Source of the DNA: an uncultured Bacteroidales bacterium
Lineage (GTDB): Bacteria > Bacteroidota > Bacteroidia > Bacteroidales > Paludibacteraceae
Assembly: GCA_902765485.1 (NCBI GenBank)
Contig: CACWZZ010000013.1
Span: 1-64,000 of the forward strand
Direction of reading: 5' to 3'
DNA length: 64,000 bases
A model generated the notes under the pieces. That model saw only the letters and a program-made list of their open reading frames with translations. It was not told the DNA's origin and did no database searches. Each line of letters starts with the position of its first letter. Position 1 is the first letter of the stretch. This document shows, in pieces, positions 15,505 to 26,030 of the stretch. The position numbers and the translations under genes are program-made.

Positions 15505-16401
15505 TTATTTATCTTTTCTCCCGAAAACAGAGAAATGAACATAGCGTTTCGGGTGAGCCTTCAGATCGACGAGAAGCGAGTCCGCAGAAATGACCGTAGC
15601 GTCGATATGATCATACAGCGATTTGTTGTAAATCAGCTGTCCGAGTGTGCCATCTTTGGACCGTACGTCGGCAATCAGCCCGTTCACGCCGTCCACTGCC
15701 GTATCTACGCGCGCCACAGTAGCTGCGAGGTCCGCTTTCTTCAGATCCGAGACGATCACATTGAGATTCGCAATCGCCGTGTCCGCATTGTTCACGATCG
15801 TCGGCACCTGTTTGTTCATCATCCGTTTGAGATCCGCAGAAACGCCTGTGAGGTCGCCGGAGATACGGTCCACATTATGGAGCGTGTTTTTGAGGTGGTC
15901 GCCTTCCACTTGTCCGCGCAACTGCGCCACCAGCGAATCCAGGTCTTGGATCGCTTCATCCACATGAGCCAGCAGCTCGCCCTGAACGCTCTCCATCAGT
16001 CCCGGCACGTATGTGGTCGGCAGAAAAGAGCCTTTTGCGATCGGCTCTGCACTCTCTTCCGGCAGTTGCAACTCAATCGCCATGCCGCCGAGCAGTCCGT
16101 CTGCTACAAGCGCCATCTGCGTACCTTGCGGCAGAACGATGTCTTTTTTGATGGAAATATCTACGGTGAAAGCGCTGTCGCGCGTGAAATCATAACTTAT
16201 CCGGTCCACCTGTCCCACCTTGTGTCCGCGAATCTTGACTGCCGCCTGCTCCTCCAAGCCATGCAGGTTATAGTACGTGCCATGGAAGGAATTGGTCGGC
16301 GAGAAGATATTCACGCCTTTGAGGAAATTAAATCCAAAGAACAACAAAAAAAGACAGATCGTGGCGAGTGCGCCTACTTTGATTTCACGTGCGTATTTCA
16401 T
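15505..16401 (-). CDS. MlaD-family (MCE) lipid-transport protein
   Basis: A 298-residue inner-membrane protein with one N-terminal membrane segment (ALATICLFLLFFGFNFL, residues about 12-28) followed by an MCE domain in the periplasm (FHGTYYNLHGLEEQAAVKIRGHKVGQVDRI). Its C-terminal part is a long helical region with regularly spaced IADLNVI/VSDLKKAD-type segments, as in MCE proteins that form hexameric rings and tunnels for phospholipids. No mlaE or mlaF is adjacent. It starts 17 bp after the amidase stop and is probably cotranscribed with it, a common Bacteroidota pairing. Confidence 0.9.
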   Translation of the reverse strand: MKYAREIKVGALATICLFLLFFGFNFLKGVNIFSPTNSFHGTYYNLHGLEEQAAVKIRGHKVGQVDRISYDFTRDSAFTVDISIKKDIVLPQGTQMALVADGLLGGMAIELQLPEESAEPIAKGSFLPTTYVPGLMESVQGELLAHVDEAIQDLDSLVAQLRGQVEGDHLKNTLHNVDRISGDLTGVSADLKRMMNKQVPTIVNNADTAIANLNVIVSDLKKADLAATVARVDTAVDGVNGLIADVRSKDGTLGQLIYNKSLYDHIDATVISADSLLVDLKAHPKRYVHFSVFGRKDK

Positions 16402-16418
16402 TATTTTTCAATCAATTA

Positions 16419-17510
16419 TTATTTTTCAAATTTAGTAATCCAGCAATCGGGGAAGAGTTTCTTGATCTCTTTCTGTTTCTCAACGACCTTGTTGCGGTCG
16501 GTGTCTATGATGGCATAATATTTATACCAGTCGCCCACTTTGCGATGTTCGCAAACCAAGCCTTTCAGTTTCGGATCATCCGGTGCCAATTCCGTCCGCG
16601 AAGCACATACCTGCAAAGCATAATAGGTCGTCGGCTCAGCATTTTTCTTACTAGTTCCACTAGATTGACTAGTTTGACTGGTTTGGCTATCCGGCGTCGG
16701 AGCTGCGACTGCCGCCGTATCGATTGCCAGCTTCTCTTTTTTTACCGCCTGCTTGTGCGTATAGGCTCCAAAGGCGTTCACCAGCGCGTTGGCCATCTGC
16801 GCGATCGAAGTCTCTTTGTTCAGATAGCGTTCCTCCTCCGGGTTCGAGATAAAGCCCATCTCAAAAAGGATCGAAGGGCAAGCGGTCTTCAGCAGCACCC
16901 AGAACGAAGCCTGTTGCACGCCCCGGTCGGATCGGTTCAAATGTCCCACAAACCGTTTCTGCACCTGCTCCGCGAACTGAAGCGACTGATCCATAAAACT
17001 GTTCTGCATCAATTCGAACATGATATAGGAATCAATCGAGTTCGGGTCAAAGCCCTGGTAAGTGGTCTTGTAATCCGCCTCCAGTTTCATCACAGCGTTC
17101 TCGCGCATCGCCACATCGAGGTTCTTGTCCATCTTCTCCGTTCCGAGAATAAAAGTCTCCACGCCTTTCGCTTCCTTGCTGGGCGAAGCGTTGGCATGAA
17201 TGGAAATAAAGAGGTCCGCGTTGTTCTTGTTGGCTATGTCAGCGCGCGTCTGAAGAGGAATAAACACATCTGTCGAACGCGTGTAAACCACTTTCACATC
17301 CGGGTATTGTTCGTTCAGCAGCTCGCCGATCTTAAGAACGAGGGCGAGGTTCAGATCTTTCTCCTTGGAGAAACGTCCCACAGCACCGGGATCTTTGCCA
17401 CCATGTCCGGCATCGAGCACCACGGTATAGTTGGTCTCCTCGGCATGCATGGGCATAGCAGCCAACATGCCGCCCAACAGGAGAATCAATATATAGAGTC
17501 CTTTACGCAT
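16419..17510 (-). CDS. N-acetylmuramoyl-L-alanine amidase with C-terminal SPOR-like domain
   Basis: Cuts the bond between muramic acid and the peptide in peptidoglycan, in the periplasm. In 363 residues it has a signal peptide (MRKGLYILILLLGGMLAAMP...), the amidase_3 motifs VVLDAGHGGKDPGAVG (zinc His) and CPSILFEMGFISNPEE (catalytic Glu), a low-complexity linker (SQTSQTSQSSGTSKK), and a C-terminal segment beginning YYALQVCASR that looks like a SPOR peptidoglycan-binding domain. Start ATG 17510 gives the signal peptide; ATG 17531 is possible. The linker is coded by a CTAGT-type 9-bp repeat. It leads an operon with mlaD. Confidence 0.92.
   Translation of the reverse strand: MRKGLYILILLLGGMLAAMPMHAEETNYTVVLDAGHGGKDPGAVGRFSKEKDLNLALVLKIGELLNEQYPDVKVVYTRSTDVFIPLQTRADIANKNNADLFISIHANASPSKEAKGVETFILGTEKMDKNLDVAMRENAVMKLEADYKTTYQGFDPNSIDSYIMFELMQNSFMDQSLQFAEQVQKRFVGHLNRSDRGVQQASFWVLLKTACPSILFEMGFISNPEEERYLNKETSIAQMANALVNAFGAYTHKQAVKKEKLAIDTAAVAAPTPDSQTSQTSQSSGTSKKNAEPTTYYALQVCASRTELAPDDPKLKGLVCEHRKVGDWYKYYAIIDTDRNKVVEKQKEIKKLFPDCWITKFEK
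16652..16685. repeat. 9-bp CTAGT-type tandem repeat inside the amidase linker
   Basis: Four imperfect copies of ACTAGTTTG/ACTAGATTG, read in frame as the Ser/Thr/Gln linker. The unit resembles the CTAG repeats of the dnaK and groES leaders. Confidence 0.7.
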
Positions 17511-17559
17511 TTTCTGCAAATATATACGCATTTTTAGCCAATATAAATGAAATTCGCTG

Positions 17560-17590
17560 CAAAGGTACAAAAACTTTGCCAAATATGCAA
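17560..17590 (-). promoter_or_regulatory. Amidase/mlaD promoter
   Basis: TTG (17590-17588), 20 bp, TACCTTTG (17567-17560) on the minus strand. Confidence 0.65.
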
Positions 17591-17664
17591 GAAAAAAGTA
17601 AAAAAAGTTTTTGGGGCTTCTTTCCGCTCCCCCCTCCACCCTCAACCCTCCACGCTTGGCGGGG

Positions 17665-17733
17665 AGCCCGGTACCCCTTAGTAGAGTAGTCTATTCCCTA
17701 TGTAATAGGGATAGACCTACTAAGGAGCGGGCT
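17665..17733. repeat. 69-nt three-stem inverted repeat
   Basis: AGCCCG/CGGGCT (17665-17670 with 17728-17733), CCTTAGTAG/CTACTAAGG (17676-17684 with 17717-17725) and GTCTATTCCCTAT/ATAGGGATAGAC (17689-17701 with 17705-17716, one bulge) nest around loop GTA. No T-run follows, so it does not look like a terminator. It may be a small RNA, a protein-binding site or a mini-transposon remnant. Confidence 0.7.
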
Positions 17734-17909
17734 TCCACTGCCAAAAATGCAGTCATTTCCCTGTCGCCTTCCTTACCACTTCGTTACCACTACGTAACGT
17801 TCGACTACGGTCCGTCTAAACGGTAATTGCAACAATCTTGTAGAATAATTGCCATGTGTCAATTTTTCCACATAAAAACGAGGTTTTTTATGAAAAAATG
17901 CGCGCGGGC

Positions 17910-17940
17910 TTGCATATATCAGAAAAAAGCAGTAATTTTG
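17910..17940 (+). promoter_or_regulatory. valS promoter
   Basis: TTGCATATATC (from 17910) and TAATTTTG (17933-17940) with 20 bp between the TTG and the -7 box. The leader of about 55 nt consists mostly of AAATTGT-type repeats. Confidence 0.65.
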
Positions 17941-18001
17941 CAAGCATTTTGTGCAAATTGTAAATCGCTAAATTGTAAATTGTCAAATTGTAAATACTTT
18001 T

Positions 18002-20650
<2,649 letters not shown>

Positions 20651-20680
20651 AAAAAATGGAGCCACACGGCTCCATTTTTT
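20651..20680. terminator. Bidirectional terminator between valS and the 272-residue gene
   Basis: AAAAAATGGAGCC and GGCTCCATTTTTT pair perfectly around ACAC. Confidence 0.92.
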
Positions 20681-21497
20681 ATGCTGCTTCGGTATCCTCT
20701 GTATCCAACTCGTCAAAGGACTCGTCGTCAAGACTCTGATTCTTGTCCTCCGGCAGGATAGTAGCCTCAGCAAAGGTGTTACCGATACGATCGGCTTCTG
20801 CTTTCAACTCCTCCGGCGTCTTGGTCGCCTGCACGGACTCGATTGCCGTATATTCGGGATCGGTCTCTACCACCTCTTTGAAGAAACAGCATTTGTTCAT
20901 CGCTTTCACCGTCTCCTCATCGAAGCAACCGAAAGTAGCCGGATCAACCGCAGCGGTCTTCATCGCCTTCCACGACCTGGCATTGGCTTTATTGACTTTC
21001 GCAATCGCGCCGATCTCTTTCATACCTTTGGCAATCACCATCGGACCGCCCTTGACATATTTGGCATAAGTAAATGCATTGAGTCCGAGGTTCGGCAACT
21101 CCAACGTAGCGGTAGCCGTAGAGAGAGAAGCCGTGGTGGCATCCAGCACAATGTTCGTAGCCGAAAGGACAGAGTGATAGACCTGCCAGTTTACCTGCGA
21201 ACGAGTAACGATATTGCCCACCGAGTCGGTCATGTATGCCAGCAGATAATACTTGTCATTGTAAGCCATCGTATCTACATGGTACGTAAATTTGGCGAAC
21301 GTCTTCTCGTACACCTCGATCTCATTCCAAATCTTCGTCACATCGGTGAGATAGGAGTCAAAGGTCTCATTGCCGGACTTGGTACCATCCCAATCCCATA
21401 CATAGGGAGCTTTCTCTTTTTTAGGCTTTGCAGCCGACACTTGAATGGAGAACATGGCTACAGTAGCCAAAAGAAGGTAAGAAAAAATCTTTTTCAT
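20679..21497 (-). CDS. Secreted protein of unknown function
   Basis: A 272-residue protein with a signal peptide (MKKIFSYLLLATVAMFSIQVSA). The body has no family I recognise: it includes WDWDGTKSGNETFDSYLTDV, an Ala/Thr-rich stretch (SATNIVLDATTASLSTATATL) and ends in a strongly acidic tail (DDESFDELDTEDTEAA). It is the last of five collinear genes (25040 to 20679), all short-spaced, four of them exported, so it probably acts with them at the envelope. Confidence 0.8.
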   Translation of the reverse strand: MKKIFSYLLLATVAMFSIQVSAAKPKKEKAPYVWDWDGTKSGNETFDSYLTDVTKIWNEIEVYEKTFAKFTYHVDTMAYNDKYYLLAYMTDSVGNIVTRSQVNWQVYHSVLSATNIVLDATTASLSTATATLELPNLGLNAFTYAKYVKGGPMVIAKGMKEIGAIAKVNKANARSWKAMKTAAVDPATFGCFDEETVKAMNKCCFFKEVVETDPEYTAIESVQATKTPEELKAEADRIGNTFAEATILPEDKNQSLDDESFDELDTEDTEAA

Positions 21498-21520
21498 AGG
21501 ATTTTATTAATTATAAGGAT

Positions 21521-22606
21521 TTATAAAGTAATGTTGATTTCGGAATCCGCAGCAGGCACAAGGTGTGCCGTCTTCTCGCCGTCAAAGATGATATAGTCAT
21601 ATCCGTCCGGCAGGATCACAGAATAAGACCCGTCTGCTCGCACAGAGCCAATGAGCTTCTTCGGCGATTTGGATTTGGGTTTAGCCTCCTTACAAGCATA
21701 GATGGAGATGGTATTGAGCGCCATAGACGATTTATAGAGCCGCACCATGCCATGAGCGGAAGGACGCGTTTTGGTAACGGTCACTTTCTTTGTGGTCTGA
21801 CCGAGAGGATGGGAAGTGAGTTTCTCCTGCGCGGCAGAAGCCATCTGTTTGAAAGGCTTGGACTGCGGGTATTTCTGGGAGAGTTTGAGCGCAGCCTTAT
21901 ACGCCAACTGGAGGTAGTGATAAGTTGAATCCGAGTTATAGCCATACGTGGCAGCTTGTTCCGAGGCAATGCGATTCGCTTTCTCGTAGAGGAAAGTAAA
22001 CTTACGCATATACCGCATATTATCATATTCGTCCTGCAGGGGTTGCAACATCTCGGACGGGCAATCAGTATGCTTCATCGCTGCGTCGTACATGCCTGCT
22101 GCCTTGCGGAAATACTCCGAGTCGGAGTGCTCAAAGCGGTCCTTATACAGGCGTCTTGCCTCTTCCAGTTTCGCCTCAAAAGACTCGGCTACCAGCACGG
22201 TGTCCACCTCTTTCTCCGGCACAGAAATGACGAGCCGGTAAGTAGAACCGATCTCCAGCGATTTGATCTCACCGGAAGACGCTTCGGCAAAGAGCACCGG
22301 CAACACCTCATAACGGGGATGGGAAACAGAGACCTTCTTCGCTCCCTTCGCCATATATACCCAATATTCATTCTGGTGCTTTTCTGCGGGTCCTAAGATA
22401 TAACTGCCCTGGAAGGTGATCGGATCCTCGCAAAGCACTTGGATCTTAACCAGCGCACAGAGGTCGCTGTCCATGTCGAAACGCGGCGCAGTACGGGCAG
22501 CGAGATCCTGCAGGTCCTGTTTAAAAGAGACTACCGCCATTCCCTCCTCCTGCGCATAGAGCGCGAGGGAACACAAGGCGAAGAATAAGAGAGTTATTTT
22601 TTTCAT
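21521..22606 (-). CDS. Secreted protein with N-terminal PEGA-like domain
   Basis: A 361-residue exported protein (signal MKKITLLFFALCSLALYA). Residues about 25-130 match a domain common in secreted Bacteroidota proteins that often precede SUMF1 or TPR domains: DLAARTAPRFDMDSDLCALVKIQV, NEYWVYMAKGAKKVSVSHPRY. The middle is helical and TPR-like (EEARRLYKDRFEHSDSEYFRKAAGMYDAAMKH). The C-terminal 60 residues carry a Lys-rich segment then GSVRADGSYSVILPDGYDYIIFDG, a beta-sandwich-like end. Function unknown; fourth gene of the MORN operon. Confidence 0.8.
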   Translation of the reverse strand: MKKITLLFFALCSLALYAQEEGMAVVSFKQDLQDLAARTAPRFDMDSDLCALVKIQVLCEDPITFQGSYILGPAEKHQNEYWVYMAKGAKKVSVSHPRYEVLPVLFAEASSGEIKSLEIGSTYRLVISVPEKEVDTVLVAESFEAKLEEARRLYKDRFEHSDSEYFRKAAGMYDAAMKHTDCPSEMLQPLQDEYDNMRYMRKFTFLYEKANRIASEQAATYGYNSDSTYHYLQLAYKAALKLSQKYPQSKPFKQMASAAQEKLTSHPLGQTTKKVTVTKTRPSAHGMVRLYKSSMALNTISIYACKEAKPKSKSPKKLIGSVRADGSYSVILPDGYDYIIFDGEKTAHLVPAADSEINITL

Positions 22607-22623
22607 AGGCTTTATAGAAACGA

Positions 22624-23580
22624 TTAAATATCAAAATCATTGAGACTGAAGATCTCGTCGTCCGGAATACGCGAACCGTTGAGCTGGTCGGGCTGCCATG
22701 TGCGGACGTGGATCTGAGGCTGGTTCTCGTTGGTGAAATCCCAGAGGAGGAAGAGGTATCCCTCATCGTGATAGCGGGACGATGTATAGCCTTGGTGAAG
22801 CGTCACACCATAGAAATGCGGATTCACGGGATGGCGGAGCACCTTGATATCGTCAAACGTGACGCGGATATAAGCATTGTTGGCAAACGTGCGACGGAGA
22901 TTAGTCAGATACTCCTGCTTGGACTGCTTCTTATAGACGATCTTATCGGGCAGGGCGATATTGTCCTTCTTGCGGGAGATGACTCTGCCGGTGATAATAA
23001 GCGCATCGTCCGAGAAGACCTGCTCCAGGAAATTGATATCCTTAGTGTTATAGGACGTACGGAACTGCTCCACGTAGTCGAGAATCAACTGACGGCGGCG
23101 CAGGTCGGTGATCTGTTTATTGGACTTGATGACCGCCTGGTATAAATTATTGCTGAGGGAAAGATAGAAAGACTCCATGTTTCCGCGGGTGTCGAAACTG
23201 ACGACCGCTTCCTGGTACTCCTGTTCGTTGAACGAACGATCCTCACGGGGTTTCATCATCAGCGGGATATTACGGATCTGGTATCCGGTTCCGGTCGTGA
23301 TACAGCGCTCCGAGATAGTCTCTTCGGTACATACGAACGGCGCATTCTCCCAAAGCATTGAGAGCGAGAGCTGGATCGAAGGAGTAAGACGGAATGCAGC
23401 TAAATTGAGTGCACGTCCGTTGGCCTGGGCGTCGTTGATCTCGGTCAGCAGCGCAGACAGATCACGCTCTATCTTCGCACGCACGGCTTCGTCGTCCAAG
23501 CCGTCGGAGATAGTGAGCTGCACATTCGCCATCGCAAGGACGGGCAGAAAAATCAAAATAGAAAAGAGACATTTTCGCAT
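22624..23580 (-). CDS. Secreted protein with NTF2-like region
   Basis: A 318-residue exported protein (signal MRKCLFSILIFLPVLAMA). The region around residues 165-285 (ILDYVEQFRTSYNTKDINFLEQVFSDDALIITG, then GVTLHQGYTSSRYHDEGYLFLLWDF) has the order of a SnoaL/NTF2-like alpha/beta cone. The N-terminal part describes a small domain with paired strands. Such domains bind small ligands or serve as protein-binding scaffolds. Third gene of the operon; activity unknown. Confidence 0.8.
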   Translation of the reverse strand: MRKCLFSILIFLPVLAMANVQLTISDGLDDEAVRAKIERDLSALLTEINDAQANGRALNLAAFRLTPSIQLSLSMLWENAPFVCTEETISERCITTGTGYQIRNIPLMMKPREDRSFNEQEYQEAVVSFDTRGNMESFYLSLSNNLYQAVIKSNKQITDLRRRQLILDYVEQFRTSYNTKDINFLEQVFSDDALIITGRVISRKKDNIALPDKIVYKKQSKQEYLTNLRRTFANNAYIRVTFDDIKVLRHPVNPHFYGVTLHQGYTSSRYHDEGYLFLLWDFTNENQPQIHVRTWQPDQLNGSRIPDDEIFSLNDFDI

Positions 23581-23592
23581 AGTAACAGGGTT

Positions 23593-24396
23593 TTATTGTT
23601 TGATATTATGGGTCGGTACAAATGCCGTAAGGTTTGCTTCCAGTATTCCTTCGTCCATAGAAAGGTACTTTATCGGAATCCAAACAGAGAGGACATGCCG
23701 GTATGCCAAGTCGTTGTTTTGCGTAATGACGAGCACTCGCAGGCTCTCGGCGGTCTCCTCCTCGATGGCGGCGAAACAGCTCATCTGCTCTGCCGCCAGA
23801 TAATTGAGCCACTGCTCCAAAGAGACGGTATAGCGCGTCTGCTTGAATCCATAGAGGGACTGGGTGATTTGGAGCAGATAGTTCTTTCTCTCCTCTCCGC
23901 AGAAGAGGCGAAGGATAGTAGTATCGAGCGCAGAAGGCGAAGGCAGGTTGATCTCCGGGAAATGAACGGTGTCGATGCTTCGGCTGCGTGCAGGCGCCTC
24001 CGCAATGCGGAAGGGCATTTGAGCCTCTATCTCCGGCAGGGAAAGTCCCAAGATCAGTTCGTATGAGATGGGGAAAGTGGCACGCAGGAGGGTATCAGCG
24101 CCATTCGCCCATGTGACTTCATACGCCTTGTCATCATACCGCCGGAGGGAAAAAGCCGTGGTATCCGTGGCCGCATCCAGCGCTTCAATAGAGCCGGACA
24201 GAACGACGAACTTATCGTCGTACATCTTCTGATAAACGGAGACGTTCGGTTCGTTCCAAGCACGCAAGGAAGCGATATACCGGTCCAGGAAATCGCATAT
24301 CTGCGGATGGTCAGTAGCGCAAGGCATTCCTGCCGCTCGGACGCTCAGCCCGAGCAACAGCAAGAGAGCCGATATGCTACTGCGGCAGCGCATCAC
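23593..24396 (-). CDS. Secreted protein of unknown function
   Basis: A 267-residue protein with a signal peptide (MMRCRSSISALLLLLGLSVRAAG). It contains FLDRYIASLRAWNEPNVSVYQKMYDDKFVVLSGSIEALDA and a later all-beta half. Its layout resembles the 318-residue neighbour (early helical region with W/Y-rich segment, later strands), so the two may be distant relatives, but I cannot show it. It overlaps the MORN gene stop by 4 nt (24393-24396), so the pair is translationally coupled. Confidence 0.78.
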   Translation of the reverse strand: MMRCRSSISALLLLLGLSVRAAGMPCATDHPQICDFLDRYIASLRAWNEPNVSVYQKMYDDKFVVLSGSIEALDAATDTTAFSLRRYDDKAYEVTWANGADTLLRATFPISYELILGLSLPEIEAQMPFRIAEAPARSRSIDTVHFPEINLPSPSALDTTILRLFCGEERKNYLLQITQSLYGFKQTRYTVSLEQWLNYLAAEQMSCFAAIEEETAESLRVLVITQNNDLAYRHVLSVWIPIKYLSMDEGILEANLTAFVPTHNIKQ

Positions 24397-25040
24397 ATTC
24401 CGATAATAATACTGCCCTTCACATTATTGGCGGAGTCGTACCACACGCCCTGTACCAACTTGCCGTCCACAAACTCACCGATGATATAGTCGCCTTTCTC
24501 GGCGGTGCGATGTTGCGGATCGCGGGAGTCAATCAGATGCGATTTGGTATAGCGCATCGTGCCCACTCCATTCGGTTTTCCGCCCTTCCACGCACCGGAC
24601 CACTGACCATAGTCTAACTTTTTGCTCGTCTGCGCAGGCTTTGAAGCGGGTTGCTCCGCAGGCTGGGCGGCTTGCACTTTGGCTGCCGGCTCTTCCACAG
24701 GCACTACTGCCTCTACCGCAGGCTCCGGGGAGTGCTCCTCTTTGCTGCCCGGCATGAACAGAAGGGCACAAACGACAATCGCCACTATCGCCACTCCTAT
24801 ACCGATCCAAAGGAGCTTCTTATTGTCCTTCTTATCCGGTTCGCCCTTAAACTCCGCAGGGTCTTTCGGCTCAAAGGATCCTTTCGGTCCCATAACTGGT
24901 TCTACAGGCTCCACCGGAGGTGTTGGGGTAACAGGTGCTTGTTCGGCTCTACCGAAGATATCGGCTGGGCTGGATTCCTCTGCTGCAGTACCCTCGAAAT
25001 TACCGAAAGCATTGCTGTTAATGTCATTAAATTCGCTCAT
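24393..25040 (-). CDS. Membrane-anchored MORN-repeat protein
   Basis: A 215-residue protein. Residues about 1-75 are cytoplasmic, Pro/Glu-rich (APVTPTPPVEPVEPVMGPKG); a membrane segment follows (LLWIGIGVAIVAIVVCALLFM, about 75-95); then an Ala/Pro/Glu linker and a C-terminal domain with a MORN repeat (YGQWSGAWKGGKPNGVGTMRY) and a second half-repeat (YIIGEFVDGKLVQGVWY). MORN repeats bind lipids or proteins. It leads a five-gene operon of exported proteins and may anchor them at the inner membrane. A promoter lies at 25080-25111. Confidence 0.82.
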   Translation of the reverse strand: MSEFNDINSNAFGNFEGTAAEESSPADIFGRAEQAPVTPTPPVEPVEPVMGPKGSFEPKDPAEFKGEPDKKDNKKLLWIGIGVAIVAIVVCALLFMPGSKEEHSPEPAVEAVVPVEEPAAKVQAAQPAEQPASKPAQTSKKLDYGQWSGAWKGGKPNGVGTMRYTKSHLIDSRDPQHRTAEKGDYIIGEFVDGKLVQGVWYDSANNVKGSIIIGM

Positions 25041-25079
25041 AGGTTTTTTCCATTAAAAGTAAATAAACTATTTTCCGCG

Positions 25080-25111
25080 CAAAAGTACAAATAATTTTTG
25101 ATATATGCAAA
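25080..25111 (-). promoter_or_regulatory. Promoter of the MORN operon
   Basis: TTTGCATATATC (from 25111), A-tract, TACTTTTG (25087-25080) on the minus strand. Confidence 0.75.
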
Positions 25112-25147
25112 AAAAATCTGCATTTTTTCATGCAGATTGATTTTTTT
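25110..25147 (-). terminator. Terminator after the GSCFA gene
   Basis: On the minus strand AATCTGCAT and ATGCAGATT pair around GAAAAA and are followed by a T-run. It overlaps the -33 box of the MORN operon promoter. Confidence 0.75.
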
Positions 25148-25152
25148 AGGGT

Positions 25153-25998
25153 TTAATGCAACGGAATATGCCGATCTTGCTTCCATCGTTTAAACTCTAT
25201 TTGCATTTGGTTTCTGGTCTGCGGCGTGCAGAACACCTCCGTAAAACGCTCCCATATATAATTGACCGCGAGGGCAGAGGGATGGACGAGATCGTCGGCG
25301 TAAAACCTATAGTCCCGCAGTTCGTCCAGCACAATCTCGTACGAGGGGAAATAGGAAACCCCACCCGACCTCCCCTCTAGGGAGGTGAGTTGCTCTACCG
25401 CCATCAGAAGCGTAGCTTTGGAGAGTTGGTTCTCGTGCAGTCCGTCGCGTATATGGCGGATGGGCGAGACGGTGAAGAGCCAATGTTTGTCGGGATAGCG
25501 GTCCACTATCGGACGCCAGGCTTCGACGATCTCATCGACCGACAGACGACGGCGGGAGAAATAACTCTCCGGCATTTTATGGCAGTTAGCTACGATCTGA
25601 CCCTCCATCTCATACACCCAGGCGGAGCCGAAAGTGACGATCACGACCGTTGCCTCTGCGAGGGCATTTTGCATCGTTTCTATAGAGCCGCGCACGGCTT
25701 GCTCTGCGTCCTCTTTATTCGGACGGGAGAAAGCGCCGTGATGCGCCATGGAATGCCAAAGACCGTCGTGATTAATCATTGGAAGATTTGAAGATTCAGA
25801 TATTTGAAGATTGATCGCTTGCGCGATAGAGAGCGGGTTATAGAGCGTGCCGAAAGGATTCGAAGTGACATGCAGACCGCGACGGTGCATCTGCTCCCCC
25901 ATCTCGTCCGCGAAACACGAACCCAGCATGAGGATCCGGTCCTCATACCCGATCTGCCATTCCGAGGGCTTGATATCTACTATTGTTTGCAGTTTCAT
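25153..25998 (-). CDS. GSCFA-domain protein
   Basis: A 281-residue protein of the GSCFA family, relatives of GDSL/SGNH hydrolases. The name-giving motif appears as LMLGSCFADEMGEQM near residue 28, with TFGSAWVYE and FTVSPIRHIRDG later, the latter carrying the likely catalytic His. In some Bacteroidota this family is linked to acyl or carbohydrate esterase work, but no substrate is established. Two internal stretches look inserted: INLQISESSNLPM (coded by an AATCTTCAAAT-type repeat) and LEGRSGGVS (coded by a G-rich palindrome). 29 bp after the FtsX-type gene, across TTTCACC repeats. Confidence 0.88.
   Translation of the reverse strand: MKLQTIVDIKPSEWQIGYEDRILMLGSCFADEMGEQMHRRGLHVTSNPFGTLYNPLSIAQAINLQISESSNLPMINHDGLWHSMAHHGAFSRPNKEDAEQAVRGSIETMQNALAEATVVIVTFGSAWVYEMEGQIVANCHKMPESYFSRRRLSVDEIVEAWRPIVDRYPDKHWLFTVSPIRHIRDGLHENQLSKATLLMAVEQLTSLEGRSGGVSYFPSYEIVLDELRDYRFYADDLVHPSALAVNYIWERFTEVFCTPQTRNQMQIEFKRWKQDRHIPLH
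25353..25386. repeat. G/C palindrome copy 1 (inside the GSCFA gene)
   Basis: Read on the minus strand: ACCTCCCTAGAGGGGAGGT followed by CGGGTGGGGTTTCC. It is read in frame as LTSLEGRSGGVSYF. Same layout as the other copies listed at 39711, 40231, 40641, 42269, 56776 and 58488. Confidence 0.8.
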
Positions 25999-26030
25999 GA
26001 TTCACCTTTCACTTTTCACCTTTCACCTTA
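25999..26030. repeat. 7-bp repeat (TTTCACC) at the GSCFA/FtsX junction
   Basis: Four copies of CACCTTT, one altered. In the sense direction the unit AAAGGTG carries a TGA and is also Shine-Dalgarno-like. Confidence 0.8.

Larger units (their letters stand above)
17511..18001. other. Intergenic region between amidase and valS
   Basis: No gene is seen. It contains divergent promoters (17560-17590 and 17910-17940), a long imperfect hairpin (17665-17733), a small one at about 17779-17797 (CGTTAC/GTAACG), and AAATTGT-type repeats just before valS (17952-17996). Confidence 0.7.

Noticed and set aside
17665-17733. A terminator or T-box leader for valS.
   Set aside because: No T-run follows, no specifier loop or T-box bulge sequence is seen, and the element lies upstream of the valS promoter.
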